A stretch of DNA of 16,790 nucleotides from Paracoccaceae bacterium (lineage in GTDB: Bacteria > Pseudomonadota > Alphaproteobacteria > Rhodobacterales > Rhodobacteraceae). Below, piece by piece: positions 13,327 to 16,790 of this stretch; the stretch's first letter is position 1; each line of letters begins with the position of its first letter. The stretch lies in contig JALQYS010000194.1 of assembly GCA_023254015.1 (NCBI GenBank), forward strand, positions 1 to 16,790. Reading direction: 5' to 3'. Position numbers and translations under genes: made by a program. The notes beneath the pieces were generated by a model that ran no database searches, was not told the origin of the DNA, and was given only the letters and a program-made list of their open reading frames with translations.

Positions 13327-13352
13327 GCCCTCCCCGGATGACCGGGGAGGGC
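13327..13352. terminator. Strong hairpin downstream of tnpC
   Basis: GCCCTCCCCGG and CCGGGGAGGGC form a perfect 11-bp GC-rich stem with an ATGA loop, 9 nt past the tnpC stop. A short T-rich tail exists only on the plus side (CTTTGC), so it may block incoming transcription as well as end tnpC messages. Confidence 0.6.
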
Positions 13353-13360
13353 TTTGCGGA

Positions 13361-15079
13361 TCAGTTTTCGATATGGCCGATCGGGCAGTGCCAGGGCATC
13401 AGCTGGCTATAGTCCACGTTGCCCCACTGGCGCTCGATCTCGCTGGTCACCCAGTTCAGGTAGCTACGAGGATTGACCTGGTTCAGCCGGGCCGTTTCGA
13501 TGAGGGTATAATAGATTGCCCAGGTCTGGGCCGCCTCATGATTGCCGGCGAAGAGAGAGTTCTTTTTGGTCAAAGCGATCCCGCGGATGCAGCGTTCGAC
13601 AGGGTTATTGTCGATTTCCAGCCGCCCGTCGAAGATGAAACGGCGCAGCCCGTCGAACGCCTTCAGGGTATAGTTGATCGCGGTCTTCAGTTTCCCTTCA
13701 ACTTGGCCTTGATGCTTCAGCAATTCGGCGTGAAGCGCATTCAGGACCGGCAGGCTGCGCTCTTGGCGCATGGCGGCGCGCTCCTCGTGTGACAGGCCTT
13801 TCGCAGCTTTCTCGACGGCGTACATGGCCCGGATCATTTTGACGACCCGATCGGCCATCTTGCTTTTCGACATGAGCGAGACTTCATAAAATTTCCGCCG
13901 CGCGTGGGCCCAGCACCGGACAGGCGCCATGGCATCGTTGGAGCGCTCGCCATCGAAAAGCCTATTGTATGCGGCGAGGCCGTCGGTCAGCAGATACTTG
14001 ATCGAAGCTCCGGAAAGCAGTTCTTCGGCGACTCGGCCCTCGCGGGACGGTGCATAGTGATAAAACACGGCCGGTTTCGCCTCGGGGTTCCAGGAGCGTT
14101 CGTCGTGGCAGATCACCCAGAACTGGCCAGTATCGCACTTGCCTTTGCCCGGAGCGAGAACGCGAACCGGGGTTTCGTCCATATGCACCATGTGGGCGTC
14201 TTTCATCTGGGCGAACATCTGCTGGCGGACCGGATCGAGACAGTTCGCCAGATGAGCGAGATTTCGACCAAGCGCCTGACGGGTAAGGTTCACGTTGCCA
14301 TTGAACAGACGCCGCTCCAACCGGAAGGTAGGAATGTGTTCGGAGTACTTTTGGGCCGCAGCTTCCACCACAAAGCCGAGATTCATGCCCCGGCCACGCA
14401 TGATCTTGTTTTGGGCTTTGGCTGCCACGGGCTTGTTTTCTTTGCACAGGCCGCGATTACAGGCACAGGTGTGGTAGACATCCTGGATGTATTCCACATG
14501 CTCCGGCACGATCTTGAGCCGCATGCTTTTCCAGTTGCTGATGGAGGGCATCTCGCAGCCGCAGGTACAGCAGCTGCGATTGTCAGGGTAATGGTGGATC
14601 ACGACCGGCGTTGCATCCTTGGGGATTTTGCGTGCCCTTTTGCCCTTGGGTTTTTCTTCGGCTTCTTCGGCCTCGTCGTCGAGGATGAAGTCGTCATCAT
14701 CATCAGGATCGTCCTTTGCCTGCTCGGAACTGACCCCGAAATGCTCTTGCCGGAGCATGACGAACTTTTCGGTGACCCGGCGCAAATCAGCCTTCAGTCC
14801 AGAGATTTTCCGTTTGGCCTGCCGTTGGCGGTCCTCTTGTTCGGTGAACATGGCCAGAATGTTGCCGATACGGTTGCCGATCACGGATTTCGAGGCGTCC
14901 GGAAAGCCGGTGACTTGATCAATGGTCACCAGGATGTCCTGACAGAGCATCCCGACCGAGCTGAGCTCGTCATTCGGCTCCCCAGTCGTGGCATCGTCGA
15001 CCATCGCTTCGCCGTGCGACCCGTCGTCTTCGATTTCAAATTGCGGATGGATGGAACCACCCCGGTCCTTCGAGTTCAT
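13361..15079 (-). CDS. tnpC: IS66-family transposase TnpC
   Basis: This 572-residue DDE transposase has a long acidic N-terminal part (with DDPDDDDDFILDDEAEEAEE at 123-142), a coiled-coil stretch near 80-110 including MLRQEHFGVSSEQ, and an IS66 zinc-binding domain with cysteines at 170-175 and 205-212. The catalytic domain follows: HMDETP with D301, LLTDGLAAY with D366, CWAHARRKF, and DNNPVERCIRG with E495. The length and motif order match full-size TnpC, so the protein looks intact. The ATG at 15079 has an AGGA about 11 nt upstream. In most IS66 elements tnpA and tnpB precede tnpC; nothing like them is seen in the 500 bp upstream, so this is either a single-gene subgroup member or an element that lost its 5' genes. 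Confidence 0.92.
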   Translation of the reverse strand: MNSKDRGGSIHPQFEIEDDGSHGEAMVDDATTGEPNDELSSVGMLCQDILVTIDQVTGFPDASKSVIGNRIGNILAMFTEQEDRQRQAKRKISGLKADLRRVTEKFVMLRQEHFGVSSEQAKDDPDDDDDFILDDEAEEAEEKPKGKRARKIPKDATPVVIHHYPDNRSCCTCGCEMPSISNWKSMRLKIVPEHVEYIQDVYHTCACNRGLCKENKPVAAKAQNKIMRGRGMNLGFVVEAAAQKYSEHIPTFRLERRLFNGNVNLTRQALGRNLAHLANCLDPVRQQMFAQMKDAHMVHMDETPVRVLAPGKGKCDTGQFWVICHDERSWNPEAKPAVFYHYAPSREGRVAEELLSGASIKYLLTDGLAAYNRLFDGERSNDAMAPVRCWAHARRKFYEVSLMSKSKMADRVVKMIRAMYAVEKAAKGLSHEERAAMRQERSLPVLNALHAELLKHQGQVEGKLKTAINYTLKAFDGLRRFIFDGRLEIDNNPVERCIRGIALTKKNSLFAGNHEAAQTWAIYYTLIETARLNQVNPRSYLNWVTSEIERQWGNVDYSQLMPWHCPIGHIEN

Positions 15080-15215
15080 GGATTTGCATCCTCATGGAGT
15101 TTCAAGCCGCGCCCTGAAACGGGCGTTGGCGATCTCGCGCCGGAGAGCTTGGGAGCTGATCCGGCAGGGCATCCTTCCGTGTTGCGGGCATGAGGGGGCC
15201 GTTCCCTGTCCGCCA

Positions 15216-16604
15216 CTTTTTGAGGGTGGGACCGGGTCGGTCTGTCAGCTGCTTCGCGAAGGAGGCCTATGGGGTGAGGAGACTGTCGTCCGGGCGGAAA
15301 CCTTGCGACGGGGCGCAGGGTTTGCTACTTTGCCAGTGCTTGAAGCTGGTGGATTTCAGTCTGCCTCGAAACGATCGCACCGGGATGTTTGCCGCATTCC
15401 GGTGTTTTCGTATCTTGTCCGGTCAGGTCTTCATGGTCTGGTCCTTCTTTCTTCGGAGCCCAGCGGGCTTGCGGGGGTTATATAGCCATGCCCTCAGAAA
15501 CGGAATAAACGGCGTAAATTCAGGCACTTATGGGAAAAAACAACGCCTCGTTTCTTTGTTTTTCCGACATGGCGCAGGTCTTGTGGTTCTGCTGCATCGA
15601 ACCACGACCGGCGGTCTCTGCGTCAGGACGAGAACTTGTCGGATCACCCCGAAGACGGCGGCTGCAGCGGTACCGGCTTGGAGCTATCTTTCAGAAGTTT
15701 TCGACCTGAAACGGAGTTTTGGTCTGGTAGGCGACCCCGAATTGCCTTGAGCGCTGTCGGCGATTCGGGGGTGGTGACTTCGGTTGGGAGGGCTGATTGC
15801 TGAACGATGCCCTACGTCCGATCCGGGTGGATCAGCGTATGGTCCGGCGAGCGGCAGGGGCGGTGTGAGAGATCGTGTTCAGCATCATGGCCGCAGAATA
15901 GGACTGGCCTGTTCTCAAGGGCAATCGGCCAACACATTGAAAATTCATGCGCCGCTTGCCGTGTTGCGATTTCGCAACGATGAAATTTTTTGTGCAATCA
16001 TCTCGCCGCCGGGGTTGCCATCTTCACTTCCTTCGAACGAAGTGAAGAAGGTAAGGAAGTGCCGAGCCGCTAACCGGCAGTCACACCAGAGTCCCGATGA
16101 GTCAAGCGGTGTCATGCGCCAGAAATCGTGACGGGACAGCGCGCTATAGCTTGACATTGGAATTCGCAAGATGAACGCCGTGTGGGCTGAATTGAGCGGG
16201 GATGTTTGGGTGCCAATCCTGTCATTTTCGTCTTGCCCGGCCTAATGTGCTGGTGTGCCACGGGACTGGATTGCATCGCCTGCCGGCGTTGAGGATTCTT
16301 TTTCGTTGTCCACATAATTCTGCTTCGCAGCAGGTCTTGGCTGCCTGATCGTCCTGGACTTTTTCATGAAGCTTCAACACAATCAGCAGTATCGCCGCAG
16401 GGCGTAGCAGCACCGCCGGTCCAAACGATCGGGATTGCGACATGGAATGCAGCAATGCCGCGAAATCTTCTTTTTGGGCTGTTCGCAATCCTCCATGTGA
16501 CGAGTAAAGCCAGAAGTAATGCACCCCGATGCCAAGGCAGAATTTCTTGAAGAATTGGCTCTGGCTTTGCCAGCACACAAATTTCCAGTACCGTCCAGTT
16601 TGGC
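15216..16604. other. About 1.4 kb without a recognisable gene
   Basis: Open frames here (for example plus-strand 15190-15750 and minus-strand 16222-16578) have no recognisable domain, weak starts and erratic composition, so I call none. Visible structures are a hairpin AGCCC-AGC-GGGCT near 15457, a tight GTTGCG-ATTT-CGCAAC hairpin (15963-15978), and a 10-bp stem TCTTCACTTC/GAAGTGAAGA (16021-16030, 16039-16048). AT-rich patches occur near 15480-15560. The tract probably holds decayed remnants and insertion-sequence flanks. Confidence 0.5.
16021..16048. repeat. Perfect 10-bp stem-loop
   Basis: TCTTCACTTC and GAAGTGAAGA pair perfectly across an 8-nt loop whose centre TTCGAA is itself palindromic, so the hairpin can extend after one C-C mismatch. 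There is no U-run for a terminator and no gene close enough to assign a role; an element end or a protein-binding site is possible. Confidence 0.5.
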
Positions 16605-16790
16605 CTATGCTTCTCGCAACAGACCGGCGATGGACGAGGCGATATCAGCCGCCATGTCGATCTTGTTTGTCCCATGAGTTACCGTATTCGTTGTCACGAT
16701 CCGACCTGCGGCGGCAGTCAGAAGCGCGTGGCTTTCTGCGGCGAAAATCGCGTGAACGGCAAGGCAGACGGGCGGAGGGCAGCCGATGTC
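16605..16790 (-). CDS. Ribose-phosphate pyrophosphokinase-like protein, C-terminal part
   Basis: The minus strand is open from the window edge to the TAG at 16605-16607, giving the last 61 residues. They read CLAVHAIFAAESHALL, then AAAGRIVTTNTVTHGTNKID and a final helix AADIASSIAGLLREA. This matches the C-terminus of PRPP synthetases: the (A)xHxxF segment that closes the phosphoribosyltransferase fold, followed by the IVTTNTVxH strand and loop. The enzyme would turn ribose 5-phosphate and ATP into PRPP, the donor for NAD and nucleotide synthesis. The short ending, lacking the long C-terminal tail of housekeeping Prs, suggests an accessory class such as those beside nicotinamide phosphoribosyltransferase genes. 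The catalytic parts are outside the window, so another phosphoribosyltransferase-fold protein remains possible. Confidence 0.68.
   Translation of the reverse strand, partial: DIGCPPPVCLAVHAIFAAESHALLTAAAGRIVTTNTVTHGTNKIDMAADIASSIAGLLREA

Larger units (their letters stand above)
13219..15215 (-). mobile_element. IS66-type element bounded by a possible 11-bp inverted repeat
   Basis: TGGCGGACAGG at 13219-13229 and its exact complement CCTGTCCGCCA at 15205-15215 flank the tnpC gene almost symmetrically (about 131 bp and 136 bp outside it). With two mismatches the match extends inward by ACG. No 8-bp target duplication is seen, and the usual GTAAGCG-type IS66 tip is absent, so the boundaries are tentative. 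tnpA and tnpB are missing, as in the single-ORF subgroup of IS66 elements. Confidence 0.45.

Noticed and set aside
13904..15193. Plus-strand 429-residue frame
   Set aside because: Antisense to the intact IS66 tnpC; no motif.
15190..15750. Plus-strand 186-residue frame
   Set aside because: No recognisable domain, no good ribosome-binding site, and composition unlike the real genes nearby.
16140..16190. TTGACA near 16152 as a promoter
   Set aside because: No suitable -10 box at the right distance and no gene follows.
16222..16675. Minus-strand frames of about 100-120 residues near the right edge
   Set aside because: They lie out of frame with or downstream of the PRPP-synthase-like end and show no domain or start signal.

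Overview
The window looks like a mobile, accessory region from a high-GC alphaproteobacterium. Rhodobacterales/Paracoccus-like is my best guess, from protein style and the mix of insertion sequences; this is an inference, since no housekeeping marker or RNA gene is present. It is a patchwork of transposon debris around a compact gene island.

Left part (1-2625). The C-terminal part of a Mu/TnsB/TniA-type DDE transposase overlaps a TniB/TnsC-type AAA ATPase by 4 nt. A terminator follows, then a cluster of 19-bp repeats in both orientations ending in TGT...ACA, which looks like the end of a Tn7/Tn5053-like element (about 1589-1803). Beyond it lies the 3' part of a convergent TniQ-like gene that has lost its N-terminus.

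Central island (2626-10332). Six minus-strand genes run leftward, several with 4-nt overlaps or gaps of a few bases: an inositol-monophosphatase/ADP-ribosylglycohydrolase fusion, a Nudix protein with an extra HRSWTG domain, a calcineurin-like phosphoesterase (TTG start), a PD-(D/E)XK nuclease-like protein, an RNase J-like metallo-beta-lactamase-fold protein, and a second calcineurin-like phosphoesterase. A divergent gene encodes a serine-recombinase-like protein without a recognisable catalytic serine. It is followed by the first codons of another gene that runs into insertion-sequence DNA. Together these enzymes could remove ADP-ribose or phosphate groups from proteins or nucleic-acid ends, and recycle or degrade the products. 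This is the best candidate for an undescribed system. Its function is unknown from sequence alone.

Insertion-sequence zone (about 10320-15215). An IS3-family element, whose OrfB carries an in-frame palindromic insertion in its catalytic core, is split by an IS110-family (IS1111-type) element. That element sits exactly in the A7 frameshift motif between orfA and orfB. Its long 3' noncoding region is a candidate bridge/seek RNA. An IS66-type tnpC without tnpA/tnpB follows, with a possible 11-bp terminal inverted repeat.

Right part (15216-16790). About 1.4 kb shows no convincing gene. The window then ends in the C-terminus of a ribose-phosphate pyrophosphokinase-like protein on the minus strand. 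A PRPP synthase near Nudix and ADP-ribosylglycohydrolase genes would fit an NAD/ADP-ribose recycling locus broken up by insertion sequences, but that link is only inferred.
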